This document shows, one piece after another, positions 48,745-59,951 of a stretch of DNA of 64,000 nucleotides. A program made the position numbers and the translations under genes. This DNA comes from Mesocentrotus franciscanus (taxonomy: Eukaryota; Echinodermata; Echinoidea; Camarodonta; Strongylocentrotidae): assembly GCA_037976565.1 (NCBI GenBank), contig CP137667.1, forward strand, positions 31,362,459 through 31,426,458. Direction: 5' to 3'. The notes under the pieces are model-generated. The model was not told where the DNA came from and ran no database searches. It was given only the letters and a program-made list of their open reading frames with translations. Position 1 is the stretch's first letter. Each line of letters opens with the position of its first letter.

Positions 48745-49195
48745 TATTTTAATGAGCTATGACCTTTCACCTTTGACCAACATACTCGGAAATCGAACTT
48801 AGGCTGTATTTTGATACCATGTAACTTCATATTAAATTTCATTAAAATTCATCAAACATTACTAAAGTTATCGAATGGAAACCAGATTCGCATATTTAAT
48901 GAGCTATGACCTTTGACCTACATACTCCGAAATCGAACTTAGGCTGTGTTTTGATACCATGTACCTTCATATTAAATTTCATTAAAATCCGTCAAACATT
49001 ACTATAGTTGTCGATCGGAAACCAGATGTATTTTTTGGCATATTTAATGAGCTATGACCTTTGACCTTTGACCTACATACTCCGAAATCGAACTTAGCCT
49101 GTATTTTGATACCATGTACCTGCATATCACACTTCATTAAAATCCGTCAAACATTACTGAAGTTATCGATCGGAAACCAAATTTGTTACGACCGG
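48745..49195 (+). repeat. 147-bp tandem repeat, three units
   Basis: GAGCTATGACCTTT starts units at 48754, 48901 and 49049. Each contains CCGAAATCGAACTTAGGCTG (or a close variant), GATACCATGTA and GTCAAACATTACT. The interrupted GACCTTTGACC phrase marks the junctions. Confidence 0.85.
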
Positions 49196-49310
49196 AAGCA
49201 CGGAAGGAAGGACGGACAGCAGCGTTTCTATCCCCCCGACTACTAGGCCTGAGTCGAAATGGTTCCCTGCCCAGTCCCCGACCGTCACGCCCGTCACGCC
49301 GAAAGCCGGG

Positions 49311-50271
49311 TTTGAATATTCGAGTTTCGGGTTTTTCAAAATTAAATTTCACACTGATATTTTGAAATAAAGAACTAAAAATATGCAATTCACAAACTTT
49401 ATTTCAAGTTAATTAAATAAATATGCTTTAGAAATAAATGGATATCGTTTCAGTTGACGGTAGGTCTTTTTATCGCTCTAAAATTGAGGCTGCAAGGAAG
49501 GAATCACACTTCGCGGTACCGAGTGCGTTCAGAAACGGAAGTCAAAATATGACCCACTGAAGACTGAGCAAGTTACGAAAGTACCACATACAAGACCAAA
49601 ATGTTGATCAGACTATTACAATTAAATTGTAATAGGCATTAATTAAATTGTCAAAATATCCACAATATAATGGTTTACCCATGATATTATGATGAAGGAA
49701 AATAAATTAAAGCTCTTGAAATAACATCGAGTGCCTTTCGTTCGTTCTAAAAAAGGCATGTATAACGGCAAGCTGAAGTTAGGAGTCAAGTTTGAATATT
49801 CGAGTTTCGGGTTTTTCAAAATTAAATTTCACACTGATATTTTGAAATAAAGAACTAAAAATATGCAATTCACAAACTTTTATTTCAAGTTAATTAAATA
49901 TATATGCTTTAGAAATAAATGGATATCGTTTCAGTTGACGGTAGGTCTTTTTATCGCTCTAAAATTGAGGCTGCAAGGAAGGAATCACACTTCGCGGTAC
50001 CGAGTGCGTTCAGAAACGGAAGTCAAAATATGACCCACTGAAGACTGAGCAAGTTACGAAAGTACCACATACAAGACCAAAATGTTGATCAGACTATTAC
50101 AATTAAATTGTAATAGGCATTAATTAAATTGTCAAAATATCCACAATATAATGGTTTACCCATGATATTATGATGAAGGAAAATACATTAAAGCTCTTGA
50201 AATAACATCGAGTGCCTTTCGTTCGTTCTAAAAAATGCATGTATAACGGCAAGCTGAAGTTAGGAGTCAAG
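49311..50271 (+). repeat. Recent 480-bp tandem duplication
   Basis: Copy 1 (49311-49790) and copy 2 (49791-50271) are nearly identical, differing at only a handful of sites (one inserted T, AAATAAATT/AAATACATT, AAAAGGC/AAATGC). Junctions are sharp: TTTGAATATTCGAG starts both and GTTAGGAGTCAAG ends both. Confidence 0.95.
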
Positions 50272-50437
50272 TTTTTCAAGCTTGATATGCATGATCGGAA
50301 CAATAAGCATTAAACCAATTAAAAAACATCACATAACTCACTTTAAGGGACTTCAGTTCAACAAAATTACCGTAAAATAATAATTTGCTTTGACAAATAA
50401 TACTATAGATATTCATAATATCTCACAGAAATAATGA

Positions 50438-50705
50438 TATTTCATGAGCTACGTACTCAATATCGAGTTCAGCTATATAGCCATCATTTTGAAATGAGAC
50501 GTAATTGTCATGCAGCGCAGTAGACTGTAGAGGGCAGCATGCAGCATGCAGAGAGGAAAAAAATTTGCGGGCCTTAGATCACGTGATATTTTCCTCACTG
50601 CTGCATGCTGCCCTCTGCAGTCTACTGCGCTGCATGACAATTACGTCTCATTTCAAAATGATGGCTAGCTGAACTCGATATCGAGTACGTAGCTCATGAA
50701 ATATT
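50438..50705. mobile_element. Foldback MITE, arms of about 120 bp
   Basis: The left arm (50438-about 50565) is the reverse complement of about 50586-50705. Tips read ATATTTCATGAGCTACGTAC. Inner parts share GACGTAATTGTCATGCAGCG and the GCAGCATGCAG tract. The loop is about 20 bp and includes GATCACGTGAT. No coding content. Confidence 0.85.
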
Positions 50706-50976
50706 ATCAAATCAAAATACGAGGCAAACCATCAAAAGTGAAGATTTTTGCAGAACATCATATTTTCAACTCAAGCAATTTGAATTCTGTCTCATTCATG
50801 AAAGACCATCTGTATAATAATGTTCGTTTGTCTACTATTATATATTTTCATATGAGACATTACAGACATTAATTTTTATTTGACTGTTGCTAAAATTTCA
50901 TAACTCCTAAAACTCATCTCCACTGCTACATGAATTCATTATGGCGTGGATATAGAGTACAAACACACATACATAC

Positions 50977-51144
50977 CTGTAAGAATGATGCCTTTGCATT
51001 CAGTGTAGAATAGAACTCTTCCGGGAAATCCTGTCCATTTAGTGTCAGTAGAGTCAGGTTTGGCATGGAACACAAAGCTTTTACTAGGTGATGTGAAGAG
51101 GCCGATGTTGGACACCAAACATTTTGGAGCTCGAGAGTTTCGAC
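50977..51144 (-). CDS. LRR exon C (two leucine-rich repeats), NLR-like receptor
   Basis: 168 bp, phase 0-0. The minus-strand acceptor is ...TATAAATGTAG and the donor GTATGTATG. The peptide starts VETLELQNVWCPTSASSHHL, includes KALCSMPNLTLLTLNG and ends LNAKASFLQ. It is the 5'-most exon of the gene seen here. No further 168-bp exon, NACHT or death-fold exon was found between it and the window end, so the 5' part lies beyond 64000 or in another place. It is closest to exon B, which suggests these two were duplicated more recently than A. Confidence 0.85.
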
Positions 51145-51477
51145 CTACATTTATAAAAACAGTGAAGTACATTGTATATCAGGGTACAAGTTTTAATTGA
51201 ATGACTGCAAATATAACTGTGAGCTCCAATATACATGTATGTGTATGGATAGGCTCAGGTGACAAATGCTTGGGGCTTTATTTAGATAAATATATAGGAT
51301 TTGGATAAGGACTGCAAATAGGTTTGAGCTTAGGTTTAGCAATAGGTATACTTTGGTTAAAGTTAAGAATTTGGTTAGCGCAGGATAGCAAGTACAGAAA
51401 AATTGTTGACGGAGCATGAACGAACAACAGACGCACCAACAATTATAGCTGTAGGGCATTTATTTACTGCATACTAC

Positions 51478-51660
51478 ATAGTAATGCATTCAAGGAAAAT
51501 ATCCTACCAGGTACCCACTTACGTCACCTAGGTTAAGTACAACAAATGTAGATTAATATCTTGCCAAACAACATTAGTGCTTCATAAGGCAGGGATTTGA
51601 ACCCATACCTCATGGTTCCCTGTCCAGAGACTTATCCATTGGACCACAAACACCTCTACT
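51478..51660 (-). mobile_element. Intronic SINE of LRR cassette C
   Basis: Orthologous in position to those in cassettes A and B. The tRNA-like head contains TGGTCCAATGGATAAG and a degenerate B box GGTTCAAATCCC; the body has GGTACCTGGTAGGA. Confidence 0.75.
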
Positions 51661-51962
51661 TGAACCATGGTTGATGCGAATGATGCCCATGATTTAGAAT
51701 GTAAATTCTCATATAATTAATGTAATAGAGCTGCAATTGTGTTTTGAGATTTAAATAAACAAAGAAGGAACTATCGCTTTGTCGATGAACTTGACTATAC
51801 CTAGGGGGCAAACTGCTGATTTTGAGGGTTTTGAGACATAATATGTTGTAAAAGGTTGTTTGGTATAAATGTGTTCAGGGCACCTCCCTGCACAATTTCT
51901 AGGTGGTCTACTTTGAAATTATGCTGCTGAAAAAAAAAATGGCCGCCATGTATAACTACTGT

Positions 51963-51966
<4 letters not shown>

Positions 51967-52008
<42 letters not shown>

Positions 52009-52495
52009 CTGTCACTTATATAGCGCATAATCAATTAAAACTGCCATATGCGCTTAACATATAACTCTCCAAGATTACTTAACTACAATACAAACAAAAG
52101 TGTCTTTAGATTCCGCTTAAATGATTCTGTAGATGCACGACCGTAGGTGTACTGGCAAACTATTCCACAGTTTTGGACACAAATATCAACGCTAGCTTCA
52201 CCCTTCTTTGAATGAACTCTAGGAACATGTAAAATTGAAGTATCTTCACTAGAGCGGAGTCTGTAATTTGACCGATGAGGTGAGGACAGTAAAATAAAAA
52301 GGTACTCGGGTGCCAATTTGTGTATGCACTTATAAACAATCAAAGCAACCTTGTAAGAAATTCTCTTCTCAACAGGCAACCAATGTGAGTGATTCAACAA
52401 AGGAGTTGCCCTATCCTGCTTCCTTGCTTTCAAAACAATCCTGGCGGCACGATTTTGGATGCGCTGTAGCAATTTTGGAGAACACTTTTTAAGGG
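51967..52495 (-). mobile_element. L2/CR1-like LINE, 3' fragment with (ATT)n tail
   Basis: On the minus strand the RT C-terminal region starts near 52495, followed by a short 3' UTR. That UTR ends GCGCTATATAAG, a short spacer and about 15 ATT units (51967-52013). It is heavily 5'-truncated, as is usual for target-primed reverse transcription. Confidence 0.85.
52083..52472 (-). pseudogene. LINE ORF2 C-terminal fragment (L2/CR1-like)
   Basis: It begins MLQRIQNRAARIVL and continues LLNHSHWLPVEKRISYK, then VYKCIHKLAPEYL, the standard region after the RT thumb in L2/CR1 LINEs. The expected KLWNSLPVHLR block reads in the +1 frame near 52145-52175, and the last residues (FKRNLKTLLF) return to the first frame, so two compensating indels are present. 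The catalytic RT core is absent. Confidence 0.88.
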
Positions 52496-52677
52496 AACCT
52501 CATTTTATCATGTGTGACAGTGAGGTGTCATATGAAAGGTAGTTTAATTTCCTTTAATATATCACATTCATGTTTGAGGATAATTTGCATATCAATTTTG
52601 AGCCAAAATTGTGAATTTTTACAATTTTTTCCAAAAATATGAATTGCCCCCAAATACATATTTCTTCATATTTAAAG

Positions 52678-53447
52678 TACAAGTCCACTCCAAAAATAAC
52701 TTGCCTTTAATAGAAGCAGAAAAATCAGACAAACCAATCAAAAAAAGTTTGAGCAAAATCGGATAACTAATAACAAAGTTATGAAATTTTAATGACATGA
52801 GAAACTTTGAAAATCACTACACAAATTAGCAACTCATGAGTTTGTGACGTCATGTCCTCACTATCCACTAATTATTTTCTTTATATTGATAATATAAATT
52901 TCCTATTTTCCCCCTAAGAATCTTTTTTCTTCACACCAGCATCCAAGTTAGATTGATAGTAATATGTTTTTGCATGGATGCACTAGTATAGAGTAATTTT
53001 TTTTTCCAGTTAAATCATTGAAAATTTGAATTTTGATAAACTATTTATATACAAATCAATAATTATGAATATACAATATTCAGAAAATAGTATCAATTCT
53101 TCAAAGTTCGTAAAAAATTTTGTGAAATGTCATGCAAGCAATATGATACAAATCATATAACCTGGGCAAAGGCATGGGGAAATCAAGTTTTGGGGATAAA
53201 AGGAAATTAATGGGATTAAACTATATAAAGCAATTGATAAATAGTGAGGACATGACGTCACAAACTGATAACCAAATCGGCAATTTGTGTACTAATTTCC
53301 ATTGTTTTTCAGTTTTACATACTTTTTTCAAAAATTCATAACTTTCTCATTAGTTATCCGATTTTGCTCAAACTTTTTTTGATGGTTTGTCTGATTTTTC
53401 TGCTTCTATTATAAAAGGTAAGTTATTTTTGGAGTGGACTTGGACTA
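52678..53447. mobile_element. Long-TIR DNA element, copy 2, with 9-bp target duplication
   Basis: Arms of about 110 bp run from CAAGTCCACTCCAAAAATAA on the left to the complementary right end finishing GGAGTGGACTTGG. TATTTAAAG is repeated exactly at 52669-52677 and 53448-53456. Long TIRs with a 9-bp duplication fit Mutator-like elements, though Merlin-type 8-9-bp targets are an alternative. The interior is non-coding and homologous to 32960-33741. Confidence 0.85.
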
Positions 53448-53456
53448 TATTTAAAG

Positions 53457-53974
53457 AATTATGGAGACTACCGATTTGGAAGTTTTTTTTTAACTGTTTA
53501 TATATAGTCATGGTAAATATTATATTCAAATTTCAAGTTCATTGCATTATCAACAAAAAAGTTATAGCGCTCTAAAGTTGAAACTTTGAATTTTAGTTGC
53601 TAAGGGCTGTCTTCTCCTTTGCAACGGTAACATAGTGAGCTGCAAAATAGAGTTTAACGGTAGTAGATGCTATCATCAAGTAGATGGATAAGTAGTGTGA
53701 TGTCGGATGATGATTTCATCATATTCTAATGATATACAATGTATCTCTCTTAGTTCCCTTTGCTATATGGTCATAATACGCCTGGCAACCAATATATTGT
53801 GTTCTCAGTAACCGAATTAGGATATTGGTCAAATGACAATAATTAAGACCGGATTCCAAGTAACAGATATGATCTGCAGTCTTAATCATGTGTATAATGC
53901 ACGGTGTGAATCAGAACTTTCACCTTACCCCATCCCTCTTTTGCAATGCCTCTCTGACCCCCCATTAAAATTAG
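53457..53974. other. Non-coding spacer
   Basis: No gene or repeat copy recognised. Confidence 0.4.
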
Positions 53975-54663
53975 TGTTGTAACATCACGGATATTTCCAA
54001 TTCCGTTTAACCGCTAGTCAAAACCGGACGGTTTTCGGTTAAACGAAAATTACTCACTTTTGCCAAGGTCGCCGCTGATTGTAAGAATAGTGGTCGGCAC
54101 TGGGCGGGCGCGGGCCGACCAGCGGGGATTTTCGCCCACCACTTCTGATGAAAACACTGCTTTCGACCGGCACTAATTTCACATAAAACGTAACTATTCG
54201 TCAAGAAAAATATTACTTACATTCATATTTCCGTCTTTACTTGTGTTTTATTTGCAATTGTACAAGAATCATGATTTCAATTTGACATAAACTGATTATT
54301 TTTAAAGATTTGCCAAGTGTTGTTGTCTAAAGTTGCGATTCATGAAGGCTGCCATATTGAATGTACCGATGTACATGTTATAATACACAGAGATAGCAGC
54401 TCAGGCTCGTTCCATTACTGTTCTTATAAATGTTTATTTTCAATAAGTTAAATTTTTTCTCGTAATTTTCCGGAATAAATAAATTAAAATACTGTAAGAT
54501 ATATTTATTCTATTATTTATATTGTAAAATTTGTCCGAAATTTTTACATAAAAAAAAAAAAAAAAAAAAGGTTAAACGAAACCGTCACATTCAAAACGGA
54601 TAGTGCCATGGACGGTCGGATACCGGACGGTTAAACGTTTGAGCAAAATTTTGTGTAGGCCAT
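53975..54663. mobile_element. hAT-related non-autonomous element
   Basis: Its right part (GGTTAAACGAAACCG near 54571, ACGGTTAAACGTTTGAGC near 54627) matches the right subterminal region of the hAT at 42799-48209. The left part has CCGTTTAACCGC and GGTTAAACGAAAA. The interior is unrelated to the transposase gene. The exact tips and target duplication are not resolved. Confidence 0.6.
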
Positions 54664-55425
54664 AGTGTGTGTTCAGAAAATACGACAGAAACGATGTAGG
54701 CAATCGGTCGAGTGATACATAAAAAAAGATCTGGATCCGGGTCATGATTTTCAGTCTGAATCATGAAGATAATGTATAAACTATAAAATACAAGAATTAA
54801 AAAGAGTATTTGTATCTACTTGTCTTAAGAGCAGCATTTTTCAACCGGGGTCCCACAAGATCTCTCTAGGGGTGCCGGGAGAGAACGTTTATTAACATCT
54901 GTAGTGACCAAATGTCACGATTTCTAACTTTAGCTGAAATTGTACTTTACTTTTGCATGTGTAATAATGTTTTACAAGTGTTATGCATTGATTTGCACAT
55001 GTTTATATATGGTGACTAGAGAGACCTAAGTTACCTTGTGTGGTATTTTTCCACTCCGCCTGTCTGGTTTTCTAATACCGTAAATCTCCGGGTATAAAAC
55101 GCATCTGTCTTTAAGACGCACCCTTATTGTTAAGACACGGCGAGATTTCTTATTTTCATTTGCTTTGCTTTGCTTTTGCATTTGCTTTTTTCGCCGACTT
55201 CATAGGCAGCAAGGTTAGCATTCGAAAACCCATGCGGGGAAGGACCTTTATTTATTGGTCATAGAGGGCGCTGACAAGCTGCGCCGAGAGGATAAGTTGC
55301 TCCTGAAATCTTTCTTTTTTGGACAGCGTTTTGTGAGATATATTGAGGATTTCTAGGAACCATGCTGATTATTAACTGTTGACATGCTACTGAAGTGATT
55401 TTAATGTGTTTTCATGAAGTAGACT
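54664..55425. other. Non-coding; probable 5' leader of the following LINE at its right end
   Basis: No gene recognised. The LINE reading frame begins at 55426 and its 5' untranslated part must lie in this interval, but I cannot place its start. Confidence 0.4.
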
Positions 55426-58400
55426 GTGAGTACAAAGATGATACATTATCGCCTTATTTACTACCTATACACTGTGTTATTCGCCTATGCACTTGTACAC
55501 ACTGTAAACTGTATTACGTGTAACTCGTCATGCATGGATTCAGTGCGGGCGTGGCCAGAATCGCCCGCGTCACCCCAGCGGTATACAACGGGGATGATTC
55601 GGGCATTACGTAATAATGCTGTGGAACCTCTCAGTGATGAAGTGAAATCTGTTATTAATGAACTTGGTATAGCAAGACATCGTGGACGTCGTGGGGGTAG
55701 TCATATTCGTCGCAAAATCAAAGCGCGGTCATCAAATCGTGACGAAATAAAACCAAGAACAGGACAATGCTTCAATAAAGAAAATGTGGTCCATATTCAT
55801 CTTGAATGTAGTGTTACTGACATTGTGTTGCCCAATGTCTTTCTTTGCAATTTAAGATCAATTAATAACAAACTGGATGAACTAGAAATCATACTGAATA
55901 AGCATGCAAAAGATGTGTGTGCTGTTACTGAAACTTGGCTGACTATAGACCAACCTGAGACTTCCTTCTCCATCGATGGATACCGAGTATTTACCAAGTC
56001 TAGATCTCAGCGCAAAGGTGGTGGGGTGGCAATATATGTCAAATCTCGATTTCACCCTCAATCTGTTGACGATCTACCTGATCCGGGTCACCTTGAGGTT
56101 GTTTGGGTCAAGTTGAGACCTCATCGCCTTCCTCGTTCAGTGAACTGCATATTTGTTGCTGTGATCTACTCTCCACCTAATGATGAGCGAGGTGAAGATC
56201 TCATTCAGTTTCTTCTCCAGTGTATGGACATAGTAAGGACTAAGCATCAATCAGCAGGTTTCATCATTCTTGGTGATTTTAACCGGCTGAATATTCGACA
56301 GCTTTGCTCCGGAAATGACATGAGGCAGATTGTCAATCTGCCGAGAGGCGATGCCATACTCGACAGAATCCTGACCAATTTTGCCAACTTGTATTGTCAG
56401 CCTCAAATCCTGTCCCCCATTGGCTCTTCGGACCACAATTGCATACTCTGGTCACCTAAGTCTGCAAGCATTAAGAGGAACAATAAGACTATGACAAGAG
56501 TAATCCGACCAATGAGAGCCTCTGACATACAGCGATATGACTGGGCAGAAGTTCTTACTGATGACAACGTGCAGTCTGCCTGTGATACCTTCTACGAGCG
56601 AGTAACCTCCCACATGAACAGGTGCTTTCCATTGAAGAAAGTTAAGATCCACGTTCGTGACAAACCTTGGGTAACACCTTACCTGAAGTCACTTATAAAG
56701 AAAAGACAGGATGCATTTGCACAGGGCAATAATGCCCATTGGAAAATACTTCGCAATCAAGTCCAGAATGAAAAGCAGAAGCTGAAGGCTAACTTCTACC
56801 TAGGAAGAGTAAAGCAACTAAAGGATGAGAACCCTGCCAGTTGGTACAGACATCTCAAAATACTGACTGGTAACAGGAGTCCACCGCTAGAAATAGTTGA
56901 TGGTTCCTGTGATGCTGCGTCTGAAGACTTGGATGCACAAATAGCAGAGGACATCAAAACTTTCTTTGCGGATGTGAACGCGGATATCCCGCCTCTTGAC
57001 CTACATGATTTGCCTGCATATCTCCCTTCACCAGATGCTCCCAAACAAGTAACTGTTTGGCAGGTATACAATGAGTTGAAGCAGATCAAACTTGGCAAAT
57101 CCGGTGGTCCTGATGCGATACCAGCTCGACTCATCTGAGAGTTCGCCATCTTTCTTGCCACCCCATTGTGTCACATCCTTAATCTGTCATACACGACATG
57201 TAGTGTACCATCTTGTTGGAAGAAAGCCATTCTTGTTCCAATACCCAAGGAGTCTCCACCAGTGACAGTTGATAAATTACACCCAATTTCCTTGACGGAC
57301 CAGTTCGCAAAGAGCGCAGAACTTTTTATCGCCAAGCAGGTCATCTATGATATTTCTGCAAAGCTTGATCTGAAGCAATACGGTTGCCGAGCTGGGCTGT
57401 CAACTACTCACTACCTTGTTGATTTCATCAATTTCCTTGCAAAGAAGGCTGAAACCACAACCTACATGTCTACTGTGATCTGCACTGACTTCAAAAAAGC
57501 CTTCGATCGCGTGAGCCATACAGTTGCCATAACGAAACTGATCCACCTCGGCGTACGGCCCGCAGTCATCTCTTGGATCTGTGATTTCCTAACAGGGCGT
57601 GAGTACAGCATTCGTTATCATGACACTCGATCAGCATGGCAGCGCATCGAGGCCGGAGTGCCGCAGGGCACGCGTCTGGGACCACTGATCTCATGCGGAA
57701 TCAATTGGTGAATCACTGGAAATATGTTGATATGTCCATTGCCAGCTCACACAAAGCATGCGACCAAGATGAAACATTGCGTCATGCATTGTCATGTCTG
57801 GAAGATTGGTGTGATGACAACTACGTTAAGCTAAACCCAAGCAAGTTTGTCACCTTTAAGGTGTCATTCAGTAAAACCGCTGTCTCACAACCCGACATTG
57901 AATTGTGTGAAGTTAAGGTTCAGCAAGTGAATGACACCAAAATCCTAGGCATTACAATTCAGGACAATCTTAAATGGGATACACACGTAGAGGCCATTGT
58001 TTCTCGTGCAAACCGCCGCCTCTTCATGTTGCCATCGTTAAAGCCATTTTCTTGCCCTCCTGAAGACATGATAACTGTGTTTACCGGTTTCATCAGACCT
58101 GTGCTGGAATACGCATGTCCAGTGTGGCATAGTTCTCTCACCCAGCAGCAAGCAATGGCTATTGAGAGAGTCCAGAAACGCGCCCTACGAATCATTCTGT
58201 CCAATCGGTACATTTCCTACCAAAATGCTCTTACTTTGACAAATTTGCTGACGTTGTCTGACCGTCGGGAGCAGTTGTGCCTTTCATTTGCTCGTGATGC
58301 GTTTGAGTCGAACACAATGCACGGATGGTTCAACCCAGCTGAACAACGTAGAGTTCTCAGGAAACAGCGTGTGTGTGTTGAACCAAGATGCAGAACTAAC

Positions 58401-58460
58401 AGACTTAGAAACAGTCCTGTCCCATATTTTCCTAGATTGTTGAATGAATATGGACTATGA
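55426..58460 (+). pseudogene. LINE ORF2 (CR1/Jockey-like): endonuclease and reverse transcriptase, nearly full length
   Basis: The N-terminal basic region (RHRGRRGG) is followed by an APE-type endonuclease at about residues 140-345: LCNLRSINNK, VTETWL, GGGVAIYV, VIYSPP, ILGDFN, SSDHNCIL (catalytic Asp-His). A linker and the RT start follow (KLGKSGGPDAIPARL). An in-frame TGA at 57136-57138 interrupts, then LHPISLTDQFAKSAE, motif A TDFKKAFDRVSH, and AGVPQGTRLGP. A small deletion near 57695 shifts frame. Motif C reads YVDMS instead of YVDDMS, so one catalytic Asp is gone. The thumb/C-terminus is intact (ILGITIQDNLKWDTHV, RPVLEYACPVWHSSL, SPVPYFPRLLNEYGL, stop 58460). The TGA is consistent with decay of an Arg codon. 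Confidence 0.92.
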
Positions 58461-58990
58461 ACTGAGTAACTGCATATATATAGAACATTAACTGTGGCAA
58501 TTGACTTCTTTCGATGCATAACTTTGAACCAAATGATACAATTATTAATCGTTTCAGCATGGGTTGTAGTCTTGTTATAGAATAGTTATACCCCAAATAT
58601 TGATGTATGTTCTCTTTTCATTCTGGGTTGTAACTTATATATATATATAATATATGAATGATACAATGACTGTTAATATCAACACTGCTGCTGCTGCTGC
58701 TGCTGCCATTTGTGCTGTAAAATATCTTTAAATCATTTTCAATAATCATTTGGATGTGATTCAAGAATGTGTTCCTTGTGCAGTTGAATGACCAGTTTAT
58801 TGTTATGACCTTCATTGTGTTTTGAAGTAGATTTTGCTCAATAAAATTGGGAGAAAGTTTGTAACTGCTCCATGCGACTTCCATGTGACTTTGAAGCACT
58901 GCCCCAGGTAAACAAATCTGTGTTGGATTTAATTCTGAATTATAAGTTTCTGTTTCCCACATTACATTTTTACTCGAGCCTATATACCTA
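58461..58990. other. LINE 3' UTR / 5' leader of the next LINE
   Basis: Non-coding DNA between the two LINEs, with (TA)n near 58640 and a CTG/CTGCTG run at about 58685-58706. Which part belongs to which element cannot be told from sequence alone. Confidence 0.5.
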
Positions 58991-58993
58991 AGA

Positions 58994-59901
58994 ATGCCGA
59001 CTACAAGGAAATCAAAAGCAATGCCTGGCAAGTATCTGCCAAAGTTGAGTCAGGATCAAGGACAAGGTCAAGGTCAAAAGCCAACACCTCGCCGACCCTT
59101 CACCCAACACGAGGGAGTGGATCGTGCTATTCAGAGTGCCCGGGGAATGCAAGTACCTAAAGTGCCAGCTAGTGATGACAGAGGATTTTACATTGACCTG
59201 GAAAGTCTACAAGACGAAATCAAAGAACTACCAAAGAGTGCCCAGGGTAGAGGGGACATTGCGAACATTGTCGCAACTGCAGTGCAGGCAGCTGTTCAAG
59301 CAGCTATTCCTGCAATCGTCCAGGCAGTTAAGGATGCGTGTGTGGAGTCGGTGAGGGAGAGGATCAACCCTCATCTTCTCCGCACACAATTCCAGATCGA
59401 TGAACTTGACCAAAAGTCTAGGATGGACTCCCTACGAGTGAGTGGGCTACCAGAGCAGGAAGGGGAGAGTGCAGACTCAGAGGAGGAGATGACAAAGAAG
59501 ATATGCAAGCTAGCAGGTGAAGTTGGAGTTGGGCTGAAGCCTGATGTTGCGTCTTGCCACCGTCTTGGGAAGAAGCCTGGATCGGCAGCGAAGCCACGCC
59601 AATGCATGGTGCGATTCATCGCCCGGCGGAAGCGAGACGAGATGTACAGCGCCAGATTTAAGCTGAAGGGGAAGGCCTCCTACAAGGGGGTTTTCATCAA
59701 CGAAGATCTGACCTCTCTTCGGTACGCGGTCCTGATGGCAGCGAAGAGTGCACCAGGTGTAAAACAGGTGACCTCTAGGAATGGAAACGTCTCCTGTAAA
59801 ATGAACGATGATTCATTTAAGATCCTCCGCTCCCTGACGACCTGTTTGAAATCGGAGTTGAGGACATCAAGTACGAGAACTTCCGCCTGCACCTTGTCTA
59901 G
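58994..59901 (+). pseudogene. LINE ORF1 (RNA-binding protein) of the second LINE
   Basis: The basic, Gln-rich N-terminus (DQGQGQGQK) leads to an Ala/Val-rich amphipathic stretch at about residues 90-115, then an RRM-like region from about 145: SLRVSGLPEQEGE, SCHRLGKKPG, CMVRFIARRKRDEMY, GVFINEDLT. This is the usual ORF1p of CR1/L1-group LINEs, which coats the LINE RNA. Near 59838 a one-base shift moves the natural end (FEIGVEDIKYENFRLHLV, stop at 59899-59901) out of frame; read straight, the frame runs on to 59950. Fifty bases separate its stop from the ORF2 start. Confidence 0.85.
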
Positions 59902-59951
59902 TTTCTTCGCTCACACCATCATAACATTACTATGTTCGCTCTTTTGTTAAA

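Larger units (their letters stand above)
48565..50812. repeat. Repeat cluster inserted into LRR cassette B
   Basis: Cassette homology breaks near 48565 and resumes near 50813. The interval holds three units of a 147-bp repeat (GAGCTATGACC at 48754, 48901 and 49049), a 480-bp tandem duplication and a foldback element, each listed separately where resolved. No coding content. Confidence 0.7.
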
